A DNA stretch of 64,000 nucleotides, from the NCBI GenBank assembly GCA_002102555.1, contig MCFL01000018.1:372001-436000 (forward strand), given 5' to 3'. The DNA is from Catenaria anguillulae PL171. Taxonomy: Eukaryota > Blastocladiomycota > Blastocladiomycetes > Blastocladiales > Catenariaceae. This document shows positions 24,263 to 35,282 of the stretch, one piece after another. The notes under the pieces are model-generated. The model was not told where the DNA came from. It saw only the letters and a list, made by a program, of their open reading frames with translations, and did no database searches. The translations under genes were made by a program, and so were the position numbers. Positions within the stretch are counted from its first letter, which is position 1. The number at the start of each line of letters is the position of its first letter.

Positions 24263-25073
24263 ATGTTCCTCACCCGCTCCGAATACGACCGCGGCGTCAA
24301 CACCTTCTCGCCTGAGGGCCGCCTGTTCCAAGTCGAGTACGCCCTCGAGGCCGTCAAGCTCGGGTCTACCACCATTGGCATCCGGTCCACCCAGGGCGTG
24401 ATTCTTGCCGTCGAGAAGCGCATCACATCGACGCTGCTCGAGCCCTCGTCCATTGAAAAGATTTACGAAATCGACCGCCACATTGGGTGTGCCGTGTCTG
24501 GCCTGACCCCGGATGCTCGCACCATCATTGAGCACGCGCGCGTCGAGTCGCAATCACACAGGTTCACGTACAATGAGCCCGTCAAGGTCGAGAGCGTCAC
24601 TCAGTCCGTGTGCGACTTGGCGCTCCGGTTTGGTGAGGGCGCACATGGCCAAGAGGCCATCATGTCGCGCCCCTTTGGCGTCGCCTTGCTCATTGGTGGC
24701 GTGGACGAAAAGGGCGCCCAGTTGTATCATGCCGATCCCAGTGGAACCTATGTGCAGTGGGACGCAAAGGCCATTGGCGCGGGTAGTGAGGGTGCGCAGA
24801 CGGAATTGCAAAACGAGTATCACAAGGTCCGTCGAGTCACATCATTTCCTTTTTTTTGTCTTTAGCTGCTTGATCTGACCGTGCTTTGGAATAATTTCAA
24901 CAGTCCATGACTTGATTGAGGCAGAGACCCTCGCCCTCAAGATTCTCAAGCAAGTAATGGAGGAAAAGCTCAATGCCATCAATGTCGAAGTGTGCTCGGT
25001 CACACCCGAGGGCGGGTTCCGCATTTACAAGGAGGGCGAGGTCAAGGCCATCATTGATCGCCTGGCTGCATAA
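24263..25073 (+). CDS. PUP2: 20S proteasome subunit alpha type 5
   Basis: Exons 24263-24826 and 24904-25073, about 244 aa. The alpha N-terminus is clear ([20 protein letters not shown]), then [23 protein letters not shown] and the [11 protein letters not shown] block. The C-terminal exon ([14 protein letters not shown]) is alpha5-specific. It forms part of the outer ring of the 20S core. The second exon opens with codons for S-M-T, then the frame shifts by one missing T (ACTTG where ACTTTG is expected) before LIEAE. An alternative donor 4 bases downstream (GTCC/GTCGAG) would restore the frame as HKVLHDLIEAE, but this loses the conserved SMTL. The gene is essential elsewhere, so a sequencing error is most likely. 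Confidence 0.93.
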
Positions 25074-25357
25074 TCTCGGGTGTAGTGAACGAGTTGCAAG
25101 TCTTTTTGTTGCCGTGTCCTGTGCGTGGGTGTGGTCCCCTCCGCCCGGTTGAATAACTGAGTTTTTGTTGCTTTTTTCTTTTCTCTCTCAAGCTGCATGT
25201 CCATATTCTTGTATGCACAACAACAGTCATCAACCTGACTCTTGACAATGCGATATGCCGGGTACTGCAACGCATACATGTGGATTACTGCAAGTAACGG
25301 AGCACACAAATGTTGACATGGGCCTGCTTGCCCAAAGAGAAAGATGTACAAAAAGCA

Positions 25358-26763
25358 CTATTGCCCACGAATCAACTCGTCCAAAATCGGACACTCACCG
25401 CCCTCCACGACCCTGACGATTTGAGCCAACTTTGTCCTCTTTTGCTCAGTCAAAAACTTTTCAGCATATGCAACGCCATGCGCCTTTTCCTCGGGACTCG
25501 CGTGCTTGCCGACCCAAACAACCACTTGGAACCCACCGTCCACAATGAATGCGTCCTCGGACTTGAGGTCCGACTTGGCAATCCCGCCCGTCTTGACGTG
25601 CTTGAACTCGAGGGGCCCGCCGCTGGTACCATTGGACAGCGAGTACAGGGCGAGCGGCGCGCGCGGCGGGAGCGTGTCGGGACCGCGTCCTGGATTGGGC
25701 CTTCGCCGCCTTCGAGCTTGGAAAAGAAGAGCGTGTGATCGGGCGTGTACGTTGCTTGCTCTACAATAGGTATATACAGTTCCAGCTGAGAATGAAGTGA
25801 TCAAAAAAAAAAAGAGAAAGAGCCGACGAGGCGGCACGGTAGCGTACCAATGACAATGACTTTGGCCTTGCCCTGCCTCTCGCCCGCCAACGCCTGCGCG
25901 ACTTGTGCCCCTTTGCCTTTTCAAACGGACTCGACTTTTCGCCATTCCACTGAATCACGACCTTGCCTGCGTCCAGACGAACACGTCCCCGGCATTCAAA
26001 CTGTCCCTTTTGGCCTCCACCTGCCTGGCAACTAACCCTTTACCTTTGCCCTTGACCTGCAGCAACCTCGTGGGCGCCTTGTCGAGTGCTTCCACATCCA
26101 CGTGCCTGAACCCGGACTGGACGCCGCCTCGAGCACCATAAATTGCGGGAAACCCGAGAAACGCCGACGACTCGTACCCTTGGATCTCGCGGTACTGGAC
26201 AGGATCGTCCTTGAGGTACGTGTCGAGCTCAACCGTCTTGTAGGCCGCGGTGCCGGCCTCGTCCTGAGTCGTGTGCTTGCCCAGCCAGAAGAACAGGTTG
26301 TAGGCGAGCTTTTCCGCGTCGGGCGACGGTTTGTAGGATTTCAGGACAATGTATGAGTCGCCAGAATAGAATTTGCCAATGTCTTGGACCGGGACGGGCA
26401 CAACCTTGTGTCATTGCGGAGAGAAAAGCGTGCGGACGCGTGAGCAGTGAGGATGGGTGAGAGCATTTGAGGTTTGATAAATACACGTATGTACCTTGAA
26501 CTGCTCGATACGCCAGACCCACAGGCCACTGGGGATGAAAACAAGCAAGGTATTTATCAGCGCGTGCCCGTCGAAATAAAAGGAGGAGATCACGGGCAGC
26601 GGTCATACATTTCGCCATCCTTGACAGCGTGCCAGGCCTTTTCGGTGCCCGCAGATGCCTCCTTGACCTTGCGCTCAATCTCGGTGCCGAGGTTGGCAAT
26701 GTTGGTTTCGGAAATGTCGATTTCCTTGGACTTGGTGAGGACGGCAGTGGCGGGAGGGGTCAT
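25358..26763 (-). CDS. Gelsolin/severin-family actin-binding protein
   Basis: Minus-strand exons 26763-26609, 26528-26495, 26404 to about 25848, and about 25775-25358. Three gelsolin repeats can be followed: GLWVWRIEQFK then FYSGDSYIVL then LFFWLGKHTTQDEAG; then GDVFV, KVVIQWNGEKSSPFEKAKG and KVIVI; and a C-terminal repeat SEDAFIVDGGFQVVVWVGK. About 370 aa, the size of severin/fragmin/CapG. The family severs and caps actin filaments in a calcium-dependent way. Three single-base losses are apparent, near 25973 (VFVLDAGK expected), 25909 (a G run) and about 25680. It is divergent from the DNAJC7-like gene with about 430 bases between. Confidence 0.85.
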
Positions 26764-27193
26764 GATTGCTGGTTGCGAGTGTTGCGTTTGCGTGGATTGG
26801 TCAACGGGTGCGGAGGATTGGGCATGGGTTCGCTTGGCATGCAAAATACTGTGTCAATGGAAAGAGCGCGTCCGCTTGATTTCGATATGGAATGGCGCTC
26901 CTCCGTCCGTGAGAAAACGTGCCAAGGTTAGCAGCACGCCACGCGAGACAACTTGTATGGTCGACAGCACGCGTCTGATCGGCAGTGCGCGTCAGGCACG
27001 CCGATAGAGCGCCGATCTTTTGCAAACAACCCACCTCGTGTGGGAATGTTCCACGGGCTTCTCTACTATTGTTTGCTCATCGTCACCATCATCAGCATCC
27101 GTTCCGGTCTCGCTCCATGAAGCGACCGTCCCATCCAATCCATGCCATTGCCATCCAAACAACAACAGAGAACCTCTTGCACACCCAACAACC

Positions 27194-28960
27194 ATGATGT
27201 CCGCCGCCTCCCCACTCCCCTCGGCCGACCCGTCTGCCGCCATGGACATTGACCCACCATCACCCCCCGCCCTTGCCGCCGATGCTGCCGAATCCGCACA
27301 GTCCCGTGCGCTCGCCCTCAAGGACCAAGGCGATGCCCTGTACGCCTCGCGGGCGTACCGGCAAGCCATCCAGCTTTACACGCAAGCACTGGACCTCGAC
27401 CCGCAAACCCCGAATGCGCACGCTCGCCGCGCAGACGCACACATGATGCAATCCGACTACCGGGCGGCCGTCGCCGACTGGACCGCCGCGCTTGGCGTGC
27501 GCCCGGGACACGTCGAGGCCATGACCAAGGGCGCCGCGTGCCATTTGGTTTTGGGCCAGTTTGCCGATGCTCAACGGCTACTGTCGCGCGCGCTCGAGGT
27601 GTCGCCAAGTATGAAGATTGAAAACGAGCTGACAAGCGTCAAGCGTGTCGAGTCGCAGCTTGCTCAGTTCAAGGAAAACATGGCCACCAACAAGTACTCG
27701 GAAGCAAAGACAAACATCGACACCGTGTTCAAGTTGTGCATGGCGAGCTCGGCACGGGCCATCGAGTCGGACCTCCCGCGCAAGTGGCGCTTGTACAAGG
27801 GCGAGGCCCTCGCTCGCACGGGTGACGAGGAGGAGGCCGGTCGGATTGCTAGCGAGCTGTTGCGCCTCGACCGGTCCAACCCAGACGCCCTTGCCCTGCG
27901 TGGCTATGTGTTTTACATCCAGGGCGATTCGGGCAAGGCCCTTGCACACCTCCAACAGGCGCTCGTGTTTGACCCAGACAATGCCAATGCCCGCAAAATG
28001 TTCAAGCTCGTCAAGCAGGTGGATTCCGTCAAGGAGCGTGGCAATGCGGCATTCAAGGCCGGCAAGTGGCAAGATGCCCACGACCTGTACACGGAAGCGC
28101 TGGCGTTGGATCCGGGCAACCGGCCCATGGCCAGCAAGCTCTACTCGAACCGGTCGCTCATGCTTACCAAGCTCGGCAAATTGACCGAGGCCATCGAGGA
28201 TTGCAACCGGGCGCTCGACATCGACGAAAAGTTTTACAAGGTGCTGCTGCGGCGTGCAGATTGCTATGCAAAGACGGAGCAATGGGAGGCCGCCCTAAGG
28301 GATTACAAAGCGGCCATGGACATTGAGTCGACGCCCGAGCTCAGGCAAGCCGCGCAGCACGCCGAGCGCATGATGCGTGTTGCCAGCCGCAAGGACTACT
28401 ACAAGGTGCTGGGCGTGGACCGCGACGCAAGCGAGGATGAAATCAAGAAGGCGTACCGCAAGCTTGCACTCAAGTACCATCCTGACAAGACATCGGGATG
28501 CCCCGACCTCGAGGCAAAGTTCAAAGAGTGCTCCGAGGCGTACGAGATCTTGTCTGACCCGCAAAAGCGCCGGCGGTTTGACATGGGCATGGACGACAAT
28601 GGCATGGATGGCGGGTTTGGCGGCGGGGCCGGCGGCATGGATCCCAACGACATTTTCTCCATGTTCTTTGGCGGGGGCGGGGGCGGCATGCACCCGGGCA
28701 TGGGCGGCGGCCACTCGTTTGGTGGTGGCGGCATGGGCGGACATCCCTTTGCCCACGACATGGATGATTATGGCATGGGCGGTGGCGGTGGGTTCAACTT
28801 CCATCAGCATCAGCACCAGCATGGCCCGGGCCACCAGCACAGCCACTTCAACTTTAGCAGCGGGCCGGGCATGGGCGGCGGCATGGGCGGAGGGTCCGGT
28901 GGTGCACGAGGCGGGCGTGGACGTGGGCGGGGCCGCGGGGGACGTGGGCGTGGACAGTAA
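27194..28960 (+). CDS. DNAJC7/TPR2-like co-chaperone (TPR repeats plus J domain)
   Basis: Single exon, 588 aa from the second of several in-frame Mets; the upstream extension is Ser/Pro-rich and unlike the family. Tandem TPR repeats fill residues about 40-400 ([49 protein letters not shown]). A J domain follows ([17 protein letters not shown] motif at about residue 428-430, [15 protein letters not shown]). The tail is Gly/Met-rich and ends in RGRG repeats. It links Hsp70 and Hsp90 by binding their C-termini and stimulating Hsp70 ATPase. The RGG-like tail is an addition relative to animal DNAJC7. No frame break was seen. Confidence 0.92.
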   Translation: MMSAASPLPSADPSAAMDIDPPSPPALAADAAESAQSRALALKDQGDALYASRAYRQAIQLYTQALDLDPQTPNAHARRADAHMMQSDYRAAVADWTAALGVRPGHVEAMTKGAACHLVLGQFADAQRLLSRALEVSPSMKIENELTSVKRVESQLAQFKENMATNKYSEAKTNIDTVFKLCMASSARAIESDLPRKWRLYKGEALARTGDEEEAGRIASELLRLDRSNPDALALRGYVFYIQGDSGKALAHLQQALVFDPDNANARKMFKLVKQVDSVKERGNAAFKAGKWQDAHDLYTEALALDPGNRPMASKLYSNRSLMLTKLGKLTEAIEDCNRALDIDEKFYKVLLRRADCYAKTEQWEAALRDYKAAMDIESTPELRQAAQHAERMMRVASRKDYYKVLGVDRDASEDEIKKAYRKLALKYHPDKTSGCPDLEAKFKECSEAYEILSDPQKRRRFDMGMDDNGMDGGFGGGAGGMDPNDIFSMFFGGGGGGMHPGMGGGHSFGGGGMGGHPFAHDMDDYGMGGGGGFNFHQHQHQHGPGHQHSHFNFSSGPGMGGGMGGGSGGARGGRGRGRGRGGRGRGQ

Positions 28961-29228
28961 GTTGATGCACCTGTGTTGTTCTTTTCATCTGATTTTGCTC
29001 AACAATTTGCTCCTGTACAGTTTTTTTTCAACCCCACCCACCCATTGCCCATCTCTTCTGTTAGTGCTGTTCTGCCATTCGTCATACATCTCTGGATACA
29101 ATATGCATGTCTCTCTCGACTTTGTCTGCCACGCACTGGCCAATGGGTCGACGAAATGTTCCGGGAAGGGTTTGCTTTTCGTGGACAGCACATGATATCT
29201 CCCAGAAACGGATATGACGCAGCTCACT

Positions 29229-30408
29229 TCAATCATCTCGTCCATTGACTAAATCACCAAAGGACCACCCACTCCCTCCTTCACTTCCAAACAGCATGTC
29301 GTGCATATCTGCTGCACTACTCATCAATTCCTGCCCCACCGCCTCGCTTTGACCATTTGTCAACAACATGGCCCCAGTCCGCACAAGTTTGATCATGTCC
29401 ATGACCGGATCTGGAGCGCTTCCACGCTCAACCTCACGTCCTTCTTCCCCAGCCGCCGTGTTGCTTCTCGAATCCGCGCTGCAGCTCCATCCGCACCGCC
29501 CATCCAATCAAGAGATGCGACCAGATACTCGACGTGCCTGACGTCGTGCGGCCGGTATCCCCTTATGCGCTGTGCCTCGACCCACGCACGCATAGCATCC
29601 AGGTCACGACGCGCAACTGGCGCGCCGCAAACCCACGGTTCGCCGCCTCGTTCCACACCGCCATCTCGCACTCCCTTGTATCCCGCACCTTCACGTCCAC
29701 CTGCGCATCTGCCAAGCACACGGGACATGAACACGTGAACCCGTGCTGCGATTCGAGCGCTGCCTGCCGGACACGTCCGGAATCGCAGGGTTGCGGTACG
29801 CCAACGTGAGCTCACTCCCGAGCGCGACCGGGCGCGACGTCCGCACAACCAAGTAGTGGAGCTTAGGATGGACAAACCAGAAACAGTTGGCGATGCACGA
29901 GTGGTTGATGAGTGACCAAGTGGCCACAGGCCAATGGTCGGCCATCTCGCGCGCTCCGCAGACCCGTGTGTATATGCAATGTGGTCGAACGGGCGAAAGG
30001 CGTTGTGTTGAACGAGACCTGCAATCTGCTGCCGCGACAGTGTGATCGGTGACGACGACGTTGGCTGGGGCAGTGCGAACGATGGTGGCGGCCGACATGC
30101 GTCCGTTGCTGGATCACCCGTGCAAAAGTGTAACAGGGGCGTGTGGTCCTTGAGCGAATGAACGATAGCACTGGCGAGAATGGCTTGTGCGTTGGTGGAC
30201 GAGGAATCGGTCGGGTCCAAGCGAAGGCTGGCGAGTGGCGGAACTTGTAAGACGGTCGTGCCAGCGGGTAGAGCAGAAGTGGAAATGAGTCCAAAGCCTT
30301 TTGATGGAATGGGTTGGATCTGGAGGTGGGCTATAGACGTGTACGTAGCAGCGTCAAGGACTTTGAGCTCATTGACATGTCACATTTCGCATTGAAATTT
30401 GAGGTCAT
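29229..30408 (-). CDS. SET-domain protein (SMYD-like), frame-broken as sequenced
   Basis: Reading from 30408, a first exon is followed by an intron and then the SET start KGFGLISTSALPAGTTVLQV. Later come IAGLVQHNAFRPFDHI, SLINHSCIANCFWF (the NHSC motif that binds AdoMet), SRPVALGSELTLAY, and a post-SET cysteine cluster HGFTCSCPVC. This order fits a SMYD/SET-type lysine methyltransferase or a SET protein of unknown target. The blocks lie in different frames: breaks occur near 29916, 29787, about 29650 and about 29430. The last 60 codons (PDPVMDMIKLVRTGAMLL to the stop near 29229) read as coding. The gene may be a pseudogene or a run of sequencing errors. Confidence 0.6.
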
Positions 30409-30564
30409 TGAATAACGGACGAGAGACAAATGTCGAAGACCATCGTGTTTGCTGCGAGACACGGCGCAGGGGACAGACAGGAGATATGATGCTGACGGCG
30501 GCCCGACAGGCCAAATGCGAAGGGTAACAAGCATACATTGCGTCAATACTGCAACTTGTCTTGC

Positions 30565-31153
30565 TCAAGCAATGATACCACAATCGCTGATCCACACGGG
30601 CTCAACGGGTTTGCCACTCGCCGACCCCTTGGCATCCAACTTATCCACAACCTCCATTCCTTCCACAATCTGGCCAATCAACACATGCTTGCCCTCAATC
30701 TTTGCATATCTGGCCGGATCCTCGTTCAATACGATGAAAAACTGCGACGTGTTGGAATTCTTGCCTGAATTGGCCATCAAGACGGCCCCCTTCTGCCACC
30801 TCTTGACCAGCGCTGGCTTCTCGTCATTGAACTTGCCGCTTGGCTTGGCCGCTTTTGGGCCGAGGTTGGTCAGTTGGATCACGACTCGGCCGAGCGCGAG
30901 CGGGGTTGGCAGCGCGAATCGTGGCGGGCCGTGCGAGGAATAGTCGCGCTCACCATCCCAAACAGATGTGAGCAGTTCTTGTTGGTCAGCGTCAAGCTCG
31001 TGCGGAGCGGAAGCAGTAGGCAAGCCATACACGGCGCCCTGGCCCTGAGGAAGCGGACGTGTTGTTGTAAGCGGCCACTTCAGCTTCGTGATTGGCGACA
31101 TCACCCGACGAGAATTCGAGAAACGTTGTGGTCGCGGATTTTTCAGAGTCCAT
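30565..31153 (-). CDS. Cyclophilin-like protein with the catalytic half missing
   Basis: The start is MDSEKSATTTFLEFSSGD at 31153. The frame breaks near 31045, then continues AVYGLPTASAPHELDADQQE, a lineage-specific N-terminal extension. The cyclophilin barrel begins GRVVIQL and resumes KGAVLMANSGKNSNTSQFF, then GKHVLIGQIVEGMEVVDKLD and ISDCG. Between them only about 25 residues (including PKAAKPSGKFNDEKPAL) are present, where cyclophilins have about 70. The lost part contains the catalytic Arg and the F-M-Q-G-G strand. No intron or second copy is visible. Either the protein is an inactive remnant or the assembly has collapsed between short repeats. Confidence 0.65.
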
Positions 31154-31671
31154 GGTCAATCAGGCGGAAGGAGGCATGCATGGCATATGGGAAATAAAAC
31201 AGCAGGCGGAGAGCGCGGATGGATGCGAATGTGCCTCAAGCAGGTGACGCTAATCCAAACATGGGGACACACTTCGGAAATAAGCTGTACAAAGTCTGGC
31301 GCGCCAAAGATTGAGGTTGAATGGTCTCCAAGTCTTGTGTGGAAACGATGCCACAGGAACAGGGCACCGCCTCCGATTGAAACTCGTGGCTACTTTTACA
31401 ATATGGAAACACAGCAAGAATGGTGCGGGCCAGTCGGCTTTGTACTTGTCTCACGCACGATGGACTTTGGTAGATGCGACGGGACAGAACAGCCGCCCCA
31501 GTCACGCGAGCTCATGCCATTGGTAACCAGCTGCCCATATATCATCGCCAAACGGCCAAGTCATCAATCTCGACATGTACGCACAAGATCATCGCGAGAC
31601 TTGAGCATGCAATACCCCGGCACACTGGAAGCAGCCACTCTACGCAAACCGACCCGATCCACACCGTCACC
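31154..31671. other. Intergenic region
   Basis: About 500 bases between the divergent cyclophilin-like and proteasome alpha6 genes. A 196-codon plus frame is open here but has no recognisable features. It probably holds a bidirectional promoter. Confidence 0.45.
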
Positions 31672-32763
31672 ATGGTAAGTCATCTTTGAATTCCGTGCAC
31701 CCCACCCAGCCTGCACGGCCGCACCGCCTCCCTGCTCTCTTGATTGATCGGCGCGCTGGATGCTCTGTCGTTACCTTCGCGAGTTTACTCCGCCATGACC
31801 CAACCAATTCGTAACTCTGACCACACATATCTCCGCTCCTCGTGCCCGTGCCTAGTTCCGCAACCAATACGACTCGGACATCTCCACCTTCTCGCCTCAA
31901 GGCCGTCTCTTCCAAATCGAGTACGCGCTTGAGGCCGTCAAGCAGGGCTCGGCCTGTGTCGGTATCAAGTCCAAGACACACGTTGTTCTCGTGGCCTTGC
32001 AGCGCCAGGGCGGCGAGCTCGCCAGCTACCAAAAGAAAGTGGTCAAGCTCGACAACCACATGGGCATTGCGTTTGCCGGCCTCACATCGGATGCACGTGT
32101 TTTGAGGTATGTGTGATCTACTCAACTTCTTGTCCACATCCTTCGCACCTACCTCTTTGTATTGTCTATTTCGATGCTCACGTATCTCCTCGGCGACCTC
32201 ATGACAGTAACTACATGCGCAACGAATGCATGCGCCACAAAATGGTGTTTGCCCGCCCGCTTCCTGCCTTGCGTGCCGTCACCTCGGTTGCCGACAAGGC
32301 CCAAATCAACACGCAGCGGTACGGCTCGCGCCCCTATGGCGTTGGCTTTCTGATTGCGTCTGCCGACGACGCGGGCGTTCACTTGCACGAGTTTTCGCCC
32401 ACGGGCAACGCCCCCGACTACCTCGCGCACTCGATTGGGTCGCGGTCCCAGTCGGCACGCACCTACTTGGAAAAGCACGTGGATGCGTTTGCGTCGGCGT
32501 CGCTCGATGAGCTCGTTCAGCATGGGTTGCATGCACTCAGGGATACCTTGCCGTCTGACAAGGAGTTGACAGTCGAGAACGTGGCCGTGGCCGTTGTCGG
32601 CGTGGATACCCCGTTCGCACAGCTGGGCAGAGACCAAGTGGACGCCCAGTTGCAAAGGTTCAATGCGACTATTGGTCAGGGCGCCGCCGCGGCTGCCGCA
32701 GGAGCCGCGCCCTCAGGTGGTGCTGGGGCGGGTGATGACGATGCCATGGATACGACCGAGTGA
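31672..32763 (+). CDS. PRE5: 20S proteasome subunit alpha 6 (PSMA1/PRE5 type)
   Basis: Exons 31672-31674, 31856-32107 and 32208-32763, about 269 aa. Exon 1 is the start codon alone, followed directly by GTAAGT. The protein continues [20 protein letters not shown], the signature of this alpha subunit. Further matches are [38 protein letters not shown] and [16 protein letters not shown]. The C-terminus is Ala/Gly-rich and ends in acidic residues, as in PSMA1. The expected junction VLS-NYMR needs four T after GTG at 32101, but five are present, so exon 2 ends out of phase by one extra base. With alpha5 at 24 kb, two outer-ring subunits lie within 9 kb. Confidence 0.93.
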
Positions 32764-32983
32764 ACGTGCTGCAAGTGCTGAAATGTTGGCAGAGTGTCTC
32801 TCGTGATTTTTTCGCTTGTCTTTCACGTCAGCTTGGGCATTCTGGCATGGTGCTCGTTTCTTTTATTGTTTTCTTCCTTTTGGACGCTTGTCGAAGTGCC
32901 ATAACAACATGTGTTCATTTTCGCTGCTCTGGCTCGCCTCTTATGAATTTCTATCAGACAGCGCACACAAACAGAGATACATG

Positions 32984-34251
32984 TCACCACAAACACCCAC
33001 CCCATGGCAGCGGCCCAAAGAACATTCTCCCTCCCACAAACCGCGAATGCGTATGAGGCATGCGCGCAAGCATCCCCAACCATTCCCACCTGCCCACCCA
33101 ATCCTTTGCTGAGCACCGGGGATCTCGCCGGCCCACACAATGGTACATTGCATTGCCCATGACATACTTTTCGCCGCCGGAAAAGTGCGCGTACCCGGAC
33201 CAGTCTATGGGCACGTGCGCATTGATGTCGTCGTGGCCAGTCACGCGCTCGACAAATTGGAGGCCGAGCGAGTCGAGCATGTCGGTGAATGCTTGGTTTC
33301 CCACCCGCGGAGCGTAAAAGGTGGTCAGCCCAATGTTGTCTGCGCGGAATCCAAGGACCGGGTTGGTGGCAAGCGAGGCGGCGAGATCCACGGCCGCATA
33401 CGTGGCGACTGCCCCGCCGAGCGAATGGCCCGTGAATGTGATGAAATGGTCTTGATCCGACGGCAACGTTCGATCCATTGGCGAACTGCGTCTTGGAGCT
33501 GGTCGCGTATTGCATCGTAGGTTATCATGAACCCAGACGTTGCGAGAACCGGAGGCACGCTGGTTGCGTTGGCGGTCGTAGAAGGCGGAGGCAGCGCATA
33601 GCGCCATGGACGCAGCGGGTAGTTGAAGTCTTGGACCAGGTTCTGCCAGCTAACAGTGCCGCGCACAACAACGAGGAGGTGACGCAAATGGCGCTTGCTA
33701 CTGAGCGACGACCTCAGCAACAGATCATTCGATGACGACTCGGCAATGTATGCCAGGGTCCCATGTGCCTCTATAACTTGGTGTACAGTGGTATTCGGAA
33801 GCAGTTGACTGGACTCATTGCCGACAGTGAGCCCTGTGAGACATGTCTCGCAAAGTAAGAATCGCGACCCCACGTACCATTTTCCACACGACCAATTCTC
33901 TATTTGCCCTTGGCGAGCGCAGTAAGGGACGTTTGCGTATTCCGCGAGCAACAGCATTCTCTCCAATTCGGTCGCTTGCAATGGTTCTAAGGGACCCAAA
34001 GCGTCACACCCCTCGCTAGAGACAAACGAGTTACGGTTGCCGTCATCTAAACTAAGAGTTGTCCGACGCGACGATGTCTTGAGTGACGGATCGAAGCTGA
34101 GGAAGTTGTTTGAAGAAAGTTGGGGCCAAGAAGTGACTGTGATAGGCGACATTCGAGTGATCGATGGACTGCTTTGGTTCACGACTGCCACGAAAGGGTG
34201 GGCAATATGGGCCATGAGCAGGCTCATGGATAGCAGAGCTGAGGATTTCAT
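32984..34251 (-). CDS. Secreted class-3 lipase (paralogue A)
   Basis: Complement of 32984-33808 and 33878-34251, about 399 aa. The N-terminus looks like a signal peptide (MKSSALLSMSLLMAHIAHPF). Family landmarks are NVPYCARQGQIENWSCGK, VVVRGT, the nucleophile elbow FTGHSLGGAVA and FYAPRVGN. The C-terminus is [12 protein letters not shown]. The Ser-Asp-His triad fits HDD and a late His. A frame break near 33467 separates QDAVRQW from SDQDHFITF. It hydrolyses extracellular triglycerides or feruloyl/aryl esters; the substrate cannot be told. It is a tandem paralogue of the gene at 35.3-36.4 kb, with an intron at the same site and phase. Confidence 0.85.
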
Positions 34252-35282
34252 GGTGAGTCTATGGTCGTGCTTTCGGTGTTAGCTGCAAAGGGCATTGTCA
34301 ATAGGGCACTTACCAGAGAGGAATATAAAGTAGGTATGCACTCTTTCAACAGAACCGCAGCCTCAGCCGCAGCGCGCCGTATAGGCGTACCGTGTAGAGG
34401 AAGAATCGTTGGGTGGGAACACCTCTAACGATGCGGTGATCCGCTCAATGATATTTACACGACGACGACGGGGACTTGTGCAGATGATGAAGGGTCGAAT
34501 GGAGCTAGACACAAGCCTTGTAGCCCGAAGAGCGGATCTGTGAGGTGAATATGGGTTCAAATTCTACTTGACACCAAATTAAATAACGTCGTCATTGACA
34601 TGGCAGTTGTACTCCTGTCTTGCAGCTTTTTTTGAAACATCAACCATCGAGTCCCGCATGGGGACAATGTTGCTCACACTGGGTCAGTTGCTGCAGGAAG
34701 AGTTTGCGGTTATACGCAGCCTTTGCACACTAGCAGGAAACTGACACTAAAACTGCTCGAGCTCTTTGTCTGTATGCTTGAGCGTTGGCATAGATTGCGC
34801 AGGTTTACCAGCCGTCGCCGCAAGGGGAGAAAGAGGGCCGCCGATGGCGGGCTTTCACTCGCCGACCTCTGAGGAGCGCCAAGATCGGCCTGTATGGTGG
34901 GGAAGCAACAGGAAATAGAGCATCCGTCCGGTGCGGCCCCAAAAGGGCAGTATGCGTCCTCCATGCAACCGTGTATGCGGTCGACTGTTGCTTCTTTGCT
35001 GGCCCGCCCTGGTTTGGTATGACCAATGCCAGTTGTGACGCGTGTGTCACATCCAACTCCAACAAGCCTGTGATGTTGCCGTGTTATCCCGCATCTGGAT
35101 TATAGTGCCAACATCATGAGTGACGGGGACGTTGTCTCATGGACATCAAAACTTGATGGAATTCGCCTCCAAGGCAACAGAACCGTTTGTATGTTCAACA
35201 GTAATGGGTATATCGTGTATTCAAAGTGGAGTGTACAATAGCCTTCACATCAACTTCAACCGAGCCATCATGCCGATACTTT
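34252..35282. other. Spacer between the two tandem lipase genes
   Basis: About 1 kb with no supported gene. It must contain the promoter of lipase A and the 3' region of lipase B. No degenerate lipase fragment is obvious. Confidence 0.5.

Noticed and set aside
34535-34575. Possible tRNA gene from a GGTTCAAAT B-box-like string
   Set aside because: The flanking bases do not form a T-arm or an acceptor stem, and no A box is correctly spaced.
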